A DNA stretch of 64,000 nt from Bartonella sp. F02 (GCF_026929975.1 NZ_JANHOK010000003.1:62001-126000), one strand, 5' to 3'; positions 19,507-29,566 are shown, counted from the first letter of the stretch. Notes: generated from the letters alone by a model not told the origin. A program made the numbers and translations.

Positions 19507-20417
19507 CATCAATAGTACGAGATTCTCTTAAGGGATGGGCTTATGTTTCCACACCCATTAAGTTGAATTTAGCTTTGCATGTTGTAGGGCAACGTGAAGA
19601 TGGATATCATCGTTTAGAAAGCTTAGTTTATTTTAGTCTTAGTGGTGATTGTATAGGTCATACAAATTGTGAAAAGGATCAGTTTATTGTAACAGGTTCT
19701 TTTTCTCATGAAATTTCTGCTTATGAAAAAAATAATTTAGCTGTTCGTGCACGTGATTTGATGTGCAAAACTTTTCCTCAAAGAGCTAAGCCTTCTCTTT
19801 TGCGGCTTGTCAAGACATTACCTGTTGCTTCAGGTATTGGGGGAGGATCAGGTGATGCAGCTGGTGTTTTGCATGTTTTACGTGAGCAATGGAATCTTGA
19901 TTGTTCTTGCGAAAAATTAGCAGAAATGAGTTTAGTGCTTGGTGCTGATGTGCCGATGTGTTTTTTGGCATTAGAGTATAGGCAGCCATTTTTTGTTCAA
20001 GGAATTGGTAATGAGATAACGCGGTTGAAGGATGCGTGTCCTCTGGCAATGGTTTTGGTTAATCATGGTCAACAAATTATAACACGGGATATCTTTAAGA
20101 GTTTAGAAAAGCATCAATATTCTCCTTTAAAAATTGATCAAACCGCTTTGAAAACAGTTGATTCATTGGTTGAATTTTTACGAGAAACGCGTAATGATCT
20201 TTTTGCTCCTGCATTAAAAATTGCGCCTCGGTTGAATGAAGTTTTATATGTATTAGACAAAAGTGGTTCTCTTTTCTCTCGTATGTCTGGTTCAGGTGCA
20301 ACATGTTTTGGTATTTTCAAAGATCAAGAAGAAGCACAGAGCGCTGCTTGTCGTATAAAATCGACGTATCCAGACTGGTTTGTGAAGCCTGTTATGACTT
20401 TAGGAAGTTTATCATGA
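19503..20417 (+). CDS. ispE: 4-diphosphocytidyl-2-C-methyl-D-erythritol kinase
   Basis: Fourth enzyme of the MEP isoprenoid pathway; it phosphorylates CDP-methylerythritol with ATP. GHMP-kinase motifs are clear: [19 protein letters not shown] near the N-terminus and the ATP-binding loop [15 protein letters not shown] near residue 105. [15 protein letters not shown] is the third GHMP motif near the C-terminus. 304 residues, normal length. The ATG at 19503 overlaps the stop of the small upstream gene by four bases. dxs (31159) and ispH (38731) of the same pathway are also in this window, but at separate places. Confidence 0.96.
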   Translation: MTSIVRDSLKGWAYVSTPIKLNLALHVVGQREDGYHRLESLVYFSLSGDCIGHTNCEKDQFIVTGSFSHEISAYEKNNLAVRARDLMCKTFPQRAKPSLLRLVKTLPVASGIGGGSGDAAGVLHVLREQWNLDCSCEKLAEMSLVLGADVPMCFLALEYRQPFFVQGIGNEITRLKDACPLAMVLVNHGQQIITRDIFKSLEKHQYSPLKIDQTALKTVDSLVEFLRETRNDLFAPALKIAPRLNEVLYVLDKSGSLFSRMSGSGATCFGIFKDQEEAQSAACRIKSTYPDWFVKPVMTLGSLS

Positions 20418-20611
20418 TATAATGAATAAGCATTTAGCGTATCATTATACTTAATGTATAAATCTATTTTTTTTAAAGGTTTTTTATTATATCAGGTAAA
20501 AATTAATTGTTTTAATTTTATTGAAGAAAGCAATAAAACAGCTCCTTATTATCGGGTGCTACTTTTTTTGTAAAAATTGCAAAAAATGAATGATGGTGCA
20601 AAAATATATAC

Positions 20612-21283
20612 ATGTCTTGTTATATTCGTGATTTATCAAAAGCGTTTAATTTACCTCTTCAGCCGGATTTTACGTGCGAATTGGATTTACATAAACAAGG
20701 ATTTTCAAATATAGCAGGTGTTGATGAGGTTGGACGAGGTCCATTAGCTGGGCCGGTGGTAACAGCGGCAGTAATTTTGGATAAAGATCATATTCCTGAA
20801 GGAATCAATGATTCAAAAAAAGTTTCTGTTCGGCTGCGAAATAAACTTTATTACGAGATTTTGCAAAGTGCATTAGCGATTTCAATTGTCAGTCTTTGTG
20901 CGCGTACAGTTGATCGGTTGAATATTAGACAAGCAACTTTAGAAGCAATGCAGCGTTGTATTGCAGGGCTTGCAGTACCTGTCCATTATGCGCTTATTGA
21001 TGGGCGTGATATTCCTTCCAATTTGCCATGCCCAGTGACAGCTTTGATTAAAGGTGATCAGCGTTCAATTTCAATAGCTGCCGCATCTATTATTGCTAAG
21101 GTAACACGTGATCGAATGATGAAATCTGCTGGACAAGTCTATAAAGGTTATGGCTTAGAAAGACATGTAGGGTACGCAACGGTAGAGCATCGTGCGGCAA
21201 TTGATCAATATGGGCCTATTATAGGATTACACCGTTATAGTTTTTCACCAATTAAACAGCGTTATAAAGATGATATTTTATGA
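20612..21283 (+). CDS. rnhB: Ribonuclease HII
   Basis: Removes RNA from RNA-DNA hybrids and single ribonucleotides from DNA. 223 residues, with the family opening IAGVDEVGRGPLAGPVV (catalytic Asp-Glu), the YALIDGRDIP motif, and SIAAASIIAKVTRDRMM. The C-terminus runs YATVEHRAAIDQYGP. The stop TGA (21281-21283) overlaps the next gene's ATG at 21280 (ATGA), so translation is coupled to the Sua5-type gene. No clear Shine-Dalgarno is seen upstream of the ATG at 20612. RNase HI is also present at 40751. Confidence 0.96.
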   Translation: MSCYIRDLSKAFNLPLQPDFTCELDLHKQGFSNIAGVDEVGRGPLAGPVVTAAVILDKDHIPEGINDSKKVSVRLRNKLYYEILQSALAISIVSLCARTVDRLNIRQATLEAMQRCIAGLAVPVHYALIDGRDIPSNLPCPVTALIKGDQRSISIAAASIIAKVTRDRMMKSAGQVYKGYGLERHVGYATVEHRAAIDQYGPIIGLHRYSFSPIKQRYKDDIL

Positions 21284-22242
21284 CAATTCTTCCTCTTAGT
21301 AACATTTCAATAAAAAAAGCAGTGACGATCCTAAAACAAGGTCACTTAGTCGCTGTACCGACAGAAACTGTGTATGGATTAGCGGCTGATGCAACAAATG
21401 GAAAAGCTGTATCTTCTATTTTTGAGACAAAGAAACGACCGCCATTTAATCCTCTTATTGCTCATGTGAGTAGTATTGCGATGGCAGAACATTATGTGGA
21501 AATAGATTTCCTTTCATATCGATTAATGGAAGCATTTTGGCCAGGACCTTTGACGTTAGTTTTACCTTTAAAAGAGAATCATAATATTCATCCTTTAACA
21601 ACTGCGGGTCTTAATACATTAGCTGTTCGTTTTCCAAGAGGTGGTTTTGCAGAGGTTATTCAACATTTTGGTCGCCCTTTAGCGGCACCTAGTGCAAATC
21701 AATCAGGACGACTTAGTCCAACGACAGCTGAATCTGTGTTGAAGTCTTTGGGAACATCAGTTCCTTTGATTATTGATGATGGTGCTGCAAAAATAGGACT
21801 TGAATCAACAATTCTTAAGGTTTGTAATGATAGTATTTATTTATTGCGTCCGGGAGGAATAACGATTGAGGCAATTGAAAAAGTAATAGAACAACCTTTA
21901 AAACGGTTGAAACAGCAGGATGCAATAGAAGCTCCCGGTATGTTAAAATCGCATTATGCGCCCGATGCCGCGGTGCGTTTGAATGTGAAAAAAGTGGAAA
22001 GTGGTGAGGCACTTTTGGCCTTTGGACCTGAACGTGTTGCAGGTGTTGAAAATGCTGTATCTGTTTTAAATCTGAGTGTTAAGGGTCAGTTGGAAGAAGC
22101 CGCATATCATTTATTTCAATATATGGAACAATTAGATTCATTGAAAGTAAAATGTATTGCTGTAGAACCCATCCCATTTAATGGTTTGGGTGAAGCGATT
22201 AATGATCGTTTAATTCGTGCTGCTGCACCGAGGAGAAAATAA
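21280..22242 (+). CDS. L-threonylcarbamoyladenylate synthase (Sua5/TsaC type)
   Basis: Makes threonylcarbamoyl-AMP from threonine, bicarbonate and ATP, the first step of the universal t6A37 modification of ANN-decoding tRNAs. The YrdC domain covers about residues 1-200, with KAVTILKQGHLVAVPTETVYG, KKRPPFNPLIAHV and RPLAAPSANQSG. A C-terminal Sua5 domain follows (about 220-320), joined by the EAPGMLKSHYAPD linker typical of Sua5. At 320 residues this is the long Sua5 form and not the short TsaC. Translationally coupled to rnhB and only 2 bases ahead of the FAD oxidoreductase gene. Confidence 0.95.
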   Translation: MTILPLSNISIKKAVTILKQGHLVAVPTETVYGLAADATNGKAVSSIFETKKRPPFNPLIAHVSSIAMAEHYVEIDFLSYRLMEAFWPGPLTLVLPLKENHNIHPLTTAGLNTLAVRFPRGGFAEVIQHFGRPLAAPSANQSGRLSPTTAESVLKSLGTSVPLIIDDGAAKIGLESTILKVCNDSIYLLRPGGITIEAIEKVIEQPLKRLKQQDAIEAPGMLKSHYAPDAAVRLNVKKVESGEALLAFGPERVAGVENAVSVLNLSVKGQLEEAAYHLFQYMEQLDSLKVKCIAVEPIPFNGLGEAINDRLIRAAAPRRK

Positions 22243-22244
22243 GG

Positions 22245-23654
22245 ATGAAGCAGGATTTGATTGAACGTTTCAGAAATATTGTAGGCTCTGAATATGCAAT
22301 AACAGATCAAAAATTGATAGCACCGTATTTGTGTGAAGAACGTAAACTTTTTCATGGAAAGACGCCGTTGCTTTTACGGCCGTCTTCGACGCTAGAAGTT
22401 TCATCGATTATGCATTTGGCTAGCCAAACGCGTACGCCGATTGTTCCTCAAGGAGGAAATACTGGTCTTGTGGGAGCTCAGCAACCAGATGAAAGCGGAT
22501 GCAATGTTATTTTATCGATGGAGCGTTTGAATAAAATTCGATTGATTAATCCGGAGAGTTATTTTGTTGTCGTAGAAGCAGGTGTTATTTTACATACTTT
22601 ACAGGAAAAAGCAGACGAGATAGGGCGTTTTTTCCCTCTTTCTTTGGGATCAGAAGGTTCTTGTCAGATAGGAGGAAATCTTTCATCTAATGCGGGGGGA
22701 ACAGCTGTTTTGGCTTATGGAAATATGCGTGAACTTTGTCTTGGTCTGGAAGTTGTTTTGCCTGATGGGCGTATTTTGAATGATTTCCGTTTTGTTAAAA
22801 AAGACAATAGCGGCTATAATTTGAAAGACCTTTTTATTGGAGCAGAAGGAACTTTGGGTGTTATTACAGCGGCTGTTTTAAAACTTTTTCCAAAACCAAA
22901 AGGAAAAGCGGTGGCTTTTGTAGGCTTGCACAGTCCAACTCAAGCTCTTGAACTTTTCACTCTTGCGCAATGCTATGGAGGAGCATTGTTAACCGGTTTT
23001 GAGCTAATGGGAAAATTGAGTTTACAAATGGCTTTAAATTATAAGGCGTGTGTAAAATCTCCTTTCGATCATGAACATGAGTGGTATGTGTTAATGAATA
23101 TCTCATCATCACGCAGTGAAAATGAAGCATTGTCAATCTTACATGTTATTTTAGATGAAGCTTTAAAAAATGCTGTGATAGAGGATGCGATTATTGCACA
23201 ATCATTAAAACAGCAAGATTTTTTTTGGCAATTACGAGAAGATATGTCACCTGCACAGAAATTGGCAGGGGGATCAATCAAACATGATATTGCAATCCCT
23301 ATTTCTTCTATTCCTGATTTTATCGCAGAAGCTGCTCTTATCGTAGAAGATATTGTACCCGGTGCACAGATAGTTTGTTTTGGTCATATGGGTGATGGGA
23401 ATCTCCATTATAATGTTACGCAGCCGGTTGGAGCCGATACTGCAGAGTTTTTACAATTATGGTCGCAAATGAATTCTCGTATTCATTGTTTAGCGATGTC
23501 CTATCAAGGAACATTTTCAGCGGAACATGGAATTGGGCAGCTTAAGAAAAAAGAACTCCGTACTTTTAAATCACCTGTTGCCTTGGAAGTGATGCAAACG
23601 ATAAAAAAAACATTCGATCCTTTAGGGATTATGAACCCCGGAAAAATATTATGA
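22245..23654 (+). CDS. FAD-linked D-2-hydroxyacid dehydrogenase (GlcD/D2HGDH family)
   Basis: Flavoprotein of the FAD_binding_4 plus FAD-oxidase C-terminal type, the family of glycolate oxidase subunit D, D-lactate dehydrogenase and D-2-hydroxyglutarate dehydrogenase. FAD-binding motifs are TPIVPQGGNTGLVGAQ (near residue 60) and SLGSEGSCQIGGNLSSNAGG (near 135), with GYNLKDLFIGAEGTLGVIT. The C-terminal domain carries the metal and substrate residues GHMGDGNLHYNV and FSAEHGIGQLKK, and ends DPLGIMNPGKIL. 469 residues, complete. The exact substrate cannot be decided; D-2-hydroxyglutarate is the most likely for the alphaproteobacterial single-subunit form. Last gene of the rnhB-sua5 unit. Confidence 0.9.
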   Translation: MKQDLIERFRNIVGSEYAITDQKLIAPYLCEERKLFHGKTPLLLRPSSTLEVSSIMHLASQTRTPIVPQGGNTGLVGAQQPDESGCNVILSMERLNKIRLINPESYFVVVEAGVILHTLQEKADEIGRFFPLSLGSEGSCQIGGNLSSNAGGTAVLAYGNMRELCLGLEVVLPDGRILNDFRFVKKDNSGYNLKDLFIGAEGTLGVITAAVLKLFPKPKGKAVAFVGLHSPTQALELFTLAQCYGGALLTGFELMGKLSLQMALNYKACVKSPFDHEHEWYVLMNISSSRSENEALSILHVILDEALKNAVIEDAIIAQSLKQQDFFWQLREDMSPAQKLAGGSIKHDIAIPISSIPDFIAEAALIVEDIVPGAQIVCFGHMGDGNLHYNVTQPVGADTAEFLQLWSQMNSRIHCLAMSYQGTFSAEHGIGQLKKKELRTFKSPVALEVMQTIKKTFDPLGIMNPGKIL

Positions 23655-23810
23655 TGTGAAGATAATCATCAAAACAGAAATGATATTTTTTTGTTTTTTG
23701 TCATCATGCAATGAAAAAGAGTTACATTGTGTGTATTATGGTAATGGGTAAGGAATAATATATACAATAGCATTAAGATCTGAATTTATGTGCAGCAATA
23801 ACCAATTGTG

Positions 23811-23835
23811 TAAGAAAAATTGAATATTTTTCTTA
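23811..23835. terminator. Inverted repeat between convergent genes
   Basis: TAAGAAAAAT (23811-23820) and ATTTTTCTTA (23826-23835) form a perfect 10-bp stem with a 5-base loop, between the FAD-oxidoreductase gene and convergent purD. The stem is AT-rich, so a bidirectional terminator is likely but weak. Confidence 0.45.
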
Positions 23836-23875
23836 TTGTGTTATTTAAAATTAATAGCTCAGATAATTTAAAAAT

Positions 23876-25153
23876 TTAGGTTTCTCGTGCAATAGCACGC
23901 CATCCAATATCTCTTCGAACAAAACCTTGTGGCCAATCAATAGAATCTACAGCTTCATAAGCGCGTTTTTGTGCAAGTGTAATAGTTTCTCCTAATGCTG
24001 TGATGTTTAAAACACGTCCACTCTTGGCGATTAATTCTCCATTACATAAAGCTGTTCCAGCTTGAAAAAATTGGACATCTGGAAAGAGATGCTTCACTTC
24101 ATCAAGGTTACGAATAATACTCCCTGTTTGAGGAGAAACTGGATAACCATTAGCAGCCATGACAACTGTTAAAGCAGATTTTTCAGACCACTGTATATGC
24201 TGATTTTCGAGATTTCCTTTGGCCGCTGCAAGAAAAAGAGGAAGAATATCATCTTTTAAACGCATCATTAAAACCTGACATTCTGGGTCACCAAATCGTA
24301 CATTAAATTCAATTAATTCAGGCCCTTTTTGGGTTATCATTAATCCTGCAAAGAGAATCCCTTTAAAAGGAGCACCTATTTCATTCATACCACGTAAGGC
24401 TGGTTCTACAATTTCTTTGAGTGTACGGTTGACCATTTCTTCTGTCATCACTGGAGCTGGTGAATAGGCACCCATACCACCCGTATTCACTCCAGTATCA
24501 CCGTCACCAACACGTTTGTGGTCTTGTGCTGTTCCAAAGGGGATAGCAGTTTTCCCATCACACAGACAGAAGAAACTTGCTTCTTCTCCTTCAAGAAAGT
24601 CTTCAATAACAATTTTTCTTCCTGCATCACCGAAACTTCCTTGAAAGCAAGAATCAACAGCATCAAAGGCTTCTTCCATTGTCATAGCAACAACGACTCC
24701 TTTTCCAGCAGCCAAACCATCCGCTTTAATAACAATAGGGACACCTTGTTGATGAATATAGAATTTAGCCTCTTGAGCGTTGTGAAAGCATTGATAGGTG
24801 CTTGTAGGAATGTTATTTTTACAACACAAGTCTTTGGTAAATCCTTTTGAACCTTCTAATTGAGCGGCTTTTTGACTCGGTCCAAAGACATAAATGTTAG
24901 CGGCATTAAGCGCATCTGTTAAACCGGCAACTAGCGGCGCTTCTGGTCCAACAATCACAAGATCAATAGAATGTGTTTTACAGAAATCAATGATCGTAAC
25001 ATGATCATAAATGTTTAAATCAATATTTTCACCAAATTCCGTTGTTGCAGGATTGCCAGGAGCGCAATATAATTTTGTGAGTAAAGGGGATGCAGCAATT
25101 TTCCACGCTAAAGCATGTTCTCGTCCACCGGAACCGATAAGAAGAACATTCAT
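23876..25153 (-). CDS. purD: Phosphoribosylamine-glycine ligase (GAR synthetase)
   Basis: Second step of purine synthesis: joins glycine to phosphoribosylamine using ATP. 425 residues with the opening [19 protein letters not shown], the ATP-grasp motifs [14 protein letters not shown] and [19 protein letters not shown], and [19 protein letters not shown], which binds metal. Monocistronic on the minus strand. Start ATG at 25151-25153, with AGGAGCAAGAA upstream. No missing motif noted. Confidence 0.98.
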   Translation of the reverse strand: MNVLLIGSGGREHALAWKIAASPLLTKLYCAPGNPATTEFGENIDLNIYDHVTIIDFCKTHSIDLVIVGPEAPLVAGLTDALNAANIYVFGPSQKAAQLEGSKGFTKDLCCKNNIPTSTYQCFHNAQEAKFYIHQQGVPIVIKADGLAAGKGVVVAMTMEEAFDAVDSCFQGSFGDAGRKIVIEDFLEGEEASFFCLCDGKTAIPFGTAQDHKRVGDGDTGVNTGGMGAYSPAPVMTEEMVNRTLKEIVEPALRGMNEIGAPFKGILFAGLMITQKGPELIEFNVRFGDPECQVLMMRLKDDILPLFLAAAKGNLENQHIQWSEKSALTVVMAANGYPVSPQTGSIIRNLDEVKHLFPDVQFFQAGTALCNGELIAKSGRVLNITALGETITLAQKRAYEAVDSIDWPQGFVRRDIGWRAIARET

Positions 25154-25244
25154 TTCTTGCTCCTATCATAAAAGATGATTAAATCAGTTCTTCTGTCATA
25201 AGAATGAAATGTTGTTACTGCAAGATTAAAGGTGAAAATATTTG

Positions 25245-26237
25245 ATGAAAAAGAGCAAAAATATTTTGCAGGTTCAATCCTGTGAACAACAAGGAAGAGT
25301 GATGGATGCATCCTCAAAACAATGGGTTTATAGCTTGCTGCCTTGTTCTTTATGGTTTTATGCTCAATTGGCGCGTTGGGACAGACCTATTGGGTGGAAG
25401 TTGTTGATGTGGCCTTGTTTTTGGTCAACAACTATGGCTTTTTTATCCTATAAAACGCCTCAAATGTCTTATTTTTCAATGGTAGGAAATTGGATTTGGT
25501 ATCTTTTTCTTTTCTTTTTAGGCTCTGTTGCGATGCGAGGTGCTGGTTGTACGTGGAATGATCTTATTGATCAAAAAATTGATGCGCAGGTAGCAAGAAC
25601 CCGTTCTCGCCCCTTACCAGCAGGTCAAGTGAGTCGAATTCAAGCAAAAATTTTTATACTTATACAATGTCTTGTGGGATTGGGCGTTTTATTACAGTTT
25701 AATAAGTTTAGCTTTTTTTTAGGTCTTTCATCATTGGTTGCTGTTGCACTTTATCCTTTTATGAAGCGTGTAACAGATTGGCCTCAATTTTTTTTAGGTG
25801 TTGCATTTAATTGGGGTGCGTTAATGGGGTGGGCTGTCGTGTACGGCAGTTTGAGCTGGGCACCAATTGTTCTTTATGTAGGATCAATCTTGTGGACAAT
25901 TGGATATGATACAATTTATGCCCATCAGGATAAAGAAGATGATATTATGGTTGGTGTTCATTCCACAGCTCTCCTTTTTGGAAAGAGAACTAAGTGTGCA
26001 TTGATATTTTTGTATGGTGGTTTTATTATAATGGCAAGCTTAGCATTTTATCTTGCACAGGTTTCTATTTTGAGTTTCTCTGGTCTTTTAGTGGCAAGTC
26101 TCCACATGATTTTTCAAATTAAAGTACTGGATATAAATAATGCTTCACAATGCTTAAAACTATTTAAATCTAACTCATTCGTTGGTTTTATAGTTTTTGC
26201 GGGTTTAGTATGTGGAGGCATTTGGATGATGATATGA
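25245..26237 (+). CDS. ubiA: 4-hydroxybenzoate polyprenyltransferase
   Basis: Integral membrane enzyme that attaches the polyprenyl chain to 4-hydroxybenzoate in ubiquinone synthesis. The two aspartate-rich motifs are NDLIDQKIDAQVARTRSRPL (near residue 107) and YDTIYAHQDKEDD (near 225), with several hydrophobic helices between them. The start is uncertain: ATG 25245 gives 330 residues, while ATG 25302 (MDASSKQWVY) has a better site (AAGGAAG) and gives 311. Works with the polyprenyl synthase at 16284-17300. Convergent with pdxH. Confidence 0.93.
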   Translation: MKKSKNILQVQSCEQQGRVMDASSKQWVYSLLPCSLWFYAQLARWDRPIGWKLLMWPCFWSTTMAFLSYKTPQMSYFSMVGNWIWYLFLFFLGSVAMRGAGCTWNDLIDQKIDAQVARTRSRPLPAGQVSRIQAKIFILIQCLVGLGVLLQFNKFSFFLGLSSLVAVALYPFMKRVTDWPQFFLGVAFNWGALMGWAVVYGSLSWAPIVLYVGSILWTIGYDTIYAHQDKEDDIMVGVHSTALLFGKRTKCALIFLYGGFIIMASLAFYLAQVSILSFSGLLVASLHMIFQIKVLDINNASQCLKLFKSNSFVGFIVFAGLVCGGIWMMI

Positions 26238-26336
26238 ATCAATAAGATAAAACCGTATAATAGTGAGTATAAAATAAACAGTGTACTGCTGTAGAGAGAA
26301 AAAGCACATTATTTTAGAATTTAAAAGAATAGAAAA

Positions 26337-26960
26337 TTAAGGATAAAGCTTTTGTTTTTTCCAATCGTTTTGTTCAATGGAACTACGTGTGAAAAGTAAG
26401 CGGTCGTGTAATCGAAATAAGCGATCGCACCAGAATTCTATAAAAAGAGGTTTAACACAAAATCCAGACCAATAAGGCGGACGAGGGATATTGCCTATTG
26501 CATAGCGTGCCGTATATTTCGCAATTTCTTTTGTGAGAATAGAACGGTTCTTTAATGGTTGAGATTGTTTGGATGCCCATGCACCAATTTGACTTTCACG
26601 AGGTCGTGATTGAAAGTATGTGTCTGCATCTTCGTTTGTGACTGTTTCAACAATCCCTCTAATTCTGACTTGACGGCGCAGCGATTTCCAATGAAAACAC
26701 AAAGATGCTTTCATAGATTTTAAAATTTCTTGTCCTTTACAACTTTCATAATTGGTATAGAAAACAAATCCTTCTGAACTAAAGTTTTTAAGTAGAACCA
26801 TGCGAACATTAGGAAGTCCGGTTTCATCAACTGTTGCTAATGCCATTGCATTAGGATCATTTATTTCATTTTTTGTTGCTTCTTCAAGCCAATTTGAGAA
26901 AAGTGTAAAAGGCTCTTGTGTTTGCATCAAGTCATCATTTTTCTGTATTTGATTGTTCAT
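26337..26960 (-). CDS. pdxH: Pyridoxamine 5'-phosphate oxidase
   Basis: FMN enzyme that makes pyridoxal 5'-phosphate, the final step of vitamin B6 synthesis and salvage. 207 residues. Family features are [39 protein letters not shown], the [15 protein letters not shown] strand, and [19 protein letters not shown]. The C-terminal signature is present as [16 protein letters not shown]. The gap to the CbpA-like gene is about 320 bases. The sequence does not show whether the cell makes B6 de novo. Confidence 0.96.
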   Translation of the reverse strand: MNNQIQKNDDLMQTQEPFTLFSNWLEEATKNEINDPNAMALATVDETGLPNVRMVLLKNFSSEGFVFYTNYESCKGQEILKSMKASLCFHWKSLRRQVRIRGIVETVTNEDADTYFQSRPRESQIGAWASKQSQPLKNRSILTKEIAKYTARYAIGNIPRPPYWSGFCVKPLFIEFWCDRLFRLHDRLLFTRSSIEQNDWKKQKLYP

Positions 26961-27278
26961 AAGATATTTCGAATGCTCGCTAGCTTAAATTAGTTATTTG
27001 AATTTTGTGTTATTTAAAGAGTAAAGTTTTTCTCTTTTATTGAAAAATTAATGATATCGTATGTTTTTCTGGCTTTTCGATTATGTTTTGTCTTTTGCAT
27101 AAGGTAAAACGCTGTATATTAGATATAAAAATATTTATTCCATCTGGTATTTCTATACTTTTATAGACATATAGATAAAGTAAAAATTACTCCATTAAAT
27201 AGATTGATGAAACAATAAATGATCTTTAATAACAGATGAATTAATATTAAAAAAACGAAACGCTAAAGAGAGGGTAAC
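26961..27278. other. Intergenic spacer, divergent promoters expected
   Basis: About 318 AT-rich bases between divergent pdxH and the CbpA-like gene. I see no RNA gene or gene remnant. AGAGAGGG at 27267-27274 is the ribosome binding site of the downstream gene. Confidence 0.4.
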
Positions 27279-28178
27279 ATGCGTGATCCCTATACGGTTT
27301 TAGGTGTACAGCGCACTGCAAAACCGCAAGAGATTAAATCTGCATTCAGAAAATTGGCCAAGAAATATCATCCCGATCATAATAGGGATGATGTTAGAGC
27401 TAAAGAAAAGTTTTCTGAGATTAATCAGGCTTATGAAATTATAGGTGATGAAGATAAAAGAGCACAATTTGATCGTGGTGAAATTGATGCGGAAGGAAAA
27501 TCATTTCATCACGCTTACGGTGCCGGAGGAAATTTTAGAAATAGACAAAATCCTTTTTCAGAAGGAGGAAGGAGATTTGATTTTAATTCTTCAGGGGGGG
27601 CTGATTTTGATGCAAGTGATATTTTTCGTGATTTGTTTGGAGGAGGAGGCTTTTCAAATTCCACACAATATAATCGACCTCAACAAGGAGCGCATGTCCG
27701 TGCTAACCTTTCTGTTACATTGGAGCAAATTGTTGGGACAGAAAAAGTCGAAGCTGTTTTTTCTGATGGAAAGAAAGTAAAAATTAAATTACCAGCTTAT
27801 GTTGAAGAAGGACAAACTATTCGTTTAAAAGGTCAAGGAGAAAAAGTAGCGTATGGTCAATCAGGAGATGCTTTAATCACCATTCATATTCAAAAGCATC
27901 CTCGTTTTCGAGTTGAAGGACGAGCACTCCATCTTGATTTACCGGTTTCTCTTAAGTCTGCAGTTTTGGGTGCAAAAAAAGAAATTGAAACTTTAGAGGG
28001 ACGTGTTGTTTTGACAGTTCCTGCATGGTCAAGTTCTGATCGCGTTTTGCGTTTGAAGGGAAAAGGGCTTCCTTTAAAAAGCGGAGAAAGAGACGATCTT
28101 TATGTACACGTTCGTATTATGCTACCGGAGAACAAAGACGTCGCTTTACAGCAGTTTTTGCAAATGCAGGAAAATTAA
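27279..28178 (+). CDS. CbpA-like DnaJ-class co-chaperone without zinc finger
   Basis: J-domain co-chaperone of DnaK. The J domain occupies residues 1-70, with the invariant HPD in [11 protein letters not shown] Gly/Phe-rich linker follows (about 75-140, including FGGGGFSNS), then two beta-sandwich C-terminal substrate domains ([34 protein letters not shown], and [21 protein letters not shown]). No CxxCxGxG zinc motifs are present, so it is class B (CbpA-like), not DnaJ. 299 residues. Probably stress- or nucleoid-linked as in E. coli CbpA; this is family knowledge. Confidence 0.93.
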   Translation: MRDPYTVLGVQRTAKPQEIKSAFRKLAKKYHPDHNRDDVRAKEKFSEINQAYEIIGDEDKRAQFDRGEIDAEGKSFHHAYGAGGNFRNRQNPFSEGGRRFDFNSSGGADFDASDIFRDLFGGGGFSNSTQYNRPQQGAHVRANLSVTLEQIVGTEKVEAVFSDGKKVKIKLPAYVEEGQTIRLKGQGEKVAYGQSGDALITIHIQKHPRFRVEGRALHLDLPVSLKSAVLGAKKEIETLEGRVVLTVPAWSSSDRVLRLKGKGLPLKSGERDDLYVHVRIMLPENKDVALQQFLQMQEN

Positions 28179-28299
28179 TTTGAATTTGTGTAGAAACGTA
28201 ATTTTTGTTTTATTTGAAACCAATTACTTGAAGAAAAAGTTGACCTATGTCATAGGCAAGTAAATAATGTTGATTTCAAGTAAAAATAGGACAGTGCTA

Positions 28300-29115
28300 A
28301 TGGCTAATAATAATTTGTTGCACGGCAAGCGTGGTCTAATTTTGGGGTTGGCCAATAATCGCTCTATTGCTTGGGGGATAGCTAAAGCTGCGAGTGCAGC
28401 AGGAGCAGAGCTTGCTTTTACTTATCAAGGTGAGGCAATGAAAAAACGTGTTGAGCCTTTAGCTAAAGAGGTTGGGGGAATCGTCTGTGGTCATTGTGAT
28501 GTTTCCGATAGTGCATCGATTGATGCGGTTTTTAGTGAAATAGAAAAAAAGTGGGGCAAGCTTGATTTTTTAGTTCATGCAATCGGGTTTTCTGATAAAG
28601 ATGAACTCAGTGGTCGTTATATTGATGTCAGCGAATCAAATTTTATGATGACAATGAATATTTCTGTTTATTCATTTACGGCTCTTGCTCAGAGAGCAGA
28701 AAAATTAATGACAAATGGTGGTTCAATTTTAACGCTAACCTATTATGGTGCAGAAAAAGTTATGCCTCATTATAATGTAATGGGGATTGCTAAAGCAGCA
28801 CTCGAAGCGAGTGTGAAGTATTTAGCTGTAGATTTGGGCCCTAAAAATATTCGCGTTAATGCTGTATCGGCAGGACCAATCAAGACATTAGCTGCTTCTG
28901 GTATTGGAGATTTTCGTTATATCCTTAAATGGAATGAATATAATTCTCCTTTACGTCGTACGGTGACAATTGAAGAAGTAGGTGATTCTGCCATATATCT
29001 TCTTTCAGATTTATCTCGTTCTGTTACAGGTGAGATTCATCACGTGGATTCGGGATATAATGTTATTGGCATGAAAGCTGTTGATGCACCGGATATTTCT
29101 GTCATCAAAGAATAA
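28300..29115 (+). CDS. fabI: Enoyl-[acyl-carrier-protein] reductase (NADH)
   Basis: Last reductive step of each fatty-acid elongation cycle; a short-chain dehydrogenase and target of triclosan-type inhibitors. From the ATG at 28300 (MANNNLLHGKRG) it has 271 residues, the normal length; an upstream in-frame ATG at 28267 is less likely because AGGACAG precedes 28300. Motifs: the FabI-type nucleotide loop LGLANNRSIAWGIAKA, and the catalytic YxxxMxxxK as YNVMGIAKAA, preceded by TLTYYGAEKVMPH. The end of the gene is followed by a hairpin and a gene remnant. Confidence 0.97.
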   Translation: MANNNLLHGKRGLILGLANNRSIAWGIAKAASAAGAELAFTYQGEAMKKRVEPLAKEVGGIVCGHCDVSDSASIDAVFSEIEKKWGKLDFLVHAIGFSDKDELSGRYIDVSESNFMMTMNISVYSFTALAQRAEKLMTNGGSILTLTYYGAEKVMPHYNVMGIAKAALEASVKYLAVDLGPKNIRVNAVSAGPIKTLAASGIGDFRYILKWNEYNSPLRRTVTIEEVGDSAIYLLSDLSRSVTGEIHHVDSGYNVIGMKAVDAPDISVIKE

Positions 29116-29276
29116 CATAGTTCTAGAAATTTTATCTGTTAAAAGCAATTTGATGAACGTTATGTCAAGGAATGATAATTCTTGATAAAAATGATTGTTC
29201 AGCTTGGCTATTATATCATTTTTAGCGCTAATTAATGCTTTGAAATGTAAACAAGAAGTGTTAGAAACACGCTACT

Positions 29277-29311
29277 TTCTTAATCACTTTCTATGAGGAA
29301 GTGCTTAAGAA
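29277..29311. repeat. Imperfect 16-bp hairpin upstream of the aroC remnant
   Basis: TTCTTAATCACTTTCT (29277-29292) pairs with AGGAAGTGCTTAAGAA (29296-29311) with one mismatch and one G-T wobble across a 3-base loop. No T run follows, so terminator function is doubtful. It could be the terminator of fabI or a scar at the edge of the decayed segment. Confidence 0.4.
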
Positions 29312-29332
29312 GCGAGTAGATAATTAATGATT

Positions 29333-29554
29333 GTATATTTCATAACAAAAACGACATGATTTATATTTATTGTGACCTCTCATTATTCGATTTTGTCGAA
29401 AGTAACGATGTAGGTGATTGTTATGAGGAAGCGTGACGATCCATGTGTTGGGATTTATGTTGTTGACGTATTGATTATTGGTGAAGTGATCATTACTTGC
29501 ATTGTTGCTGACCATTCTCTAAAGGCATCGTGGGCAGATTGATTATATTAAATA
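29333..29554 (+). pseudogene. aroC: Eroded 3' end of chorismate synthase gene
   Basis: Read in one frame from 29333 to the TAA at 29552-29554, this stretch matches the C-terminal end of chorismate synthase. The best part (29414-29554) contains RKRDDPCVGI, then IIGEVIITCIVADHSLRHRG, against the family's GRHDPCVGIRAVPIGEAM and ADHYLRHRGQ. Upstream in the same frame, ITKTT and FIVTSHYSI parallel AVKPT and SILTPRRSI, but stops occur at 29357 (TGA) and 29411 (TAG), and a few codons are inserted. The N-terminal four-fifths of the enzyme is gone. In Brucella and other rhizobia, aroC lies near this place between fabI and ribB; that is from memory of synteny. A 43-codon frame opening at ATG 29423 remains but is unlikely to be functional. 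Confidence 0.85.
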
Positions 29555-29566
29555 AAAAGGTGAAAT

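Noticed and set aside
29324-29515. A 63-residue minus-strand frame rich in Asn and His in the fabI-ribB gap.
   Set aside because: It is the antisense shadow of the aroC remnant; the plus-strand frame has real protein similarity.
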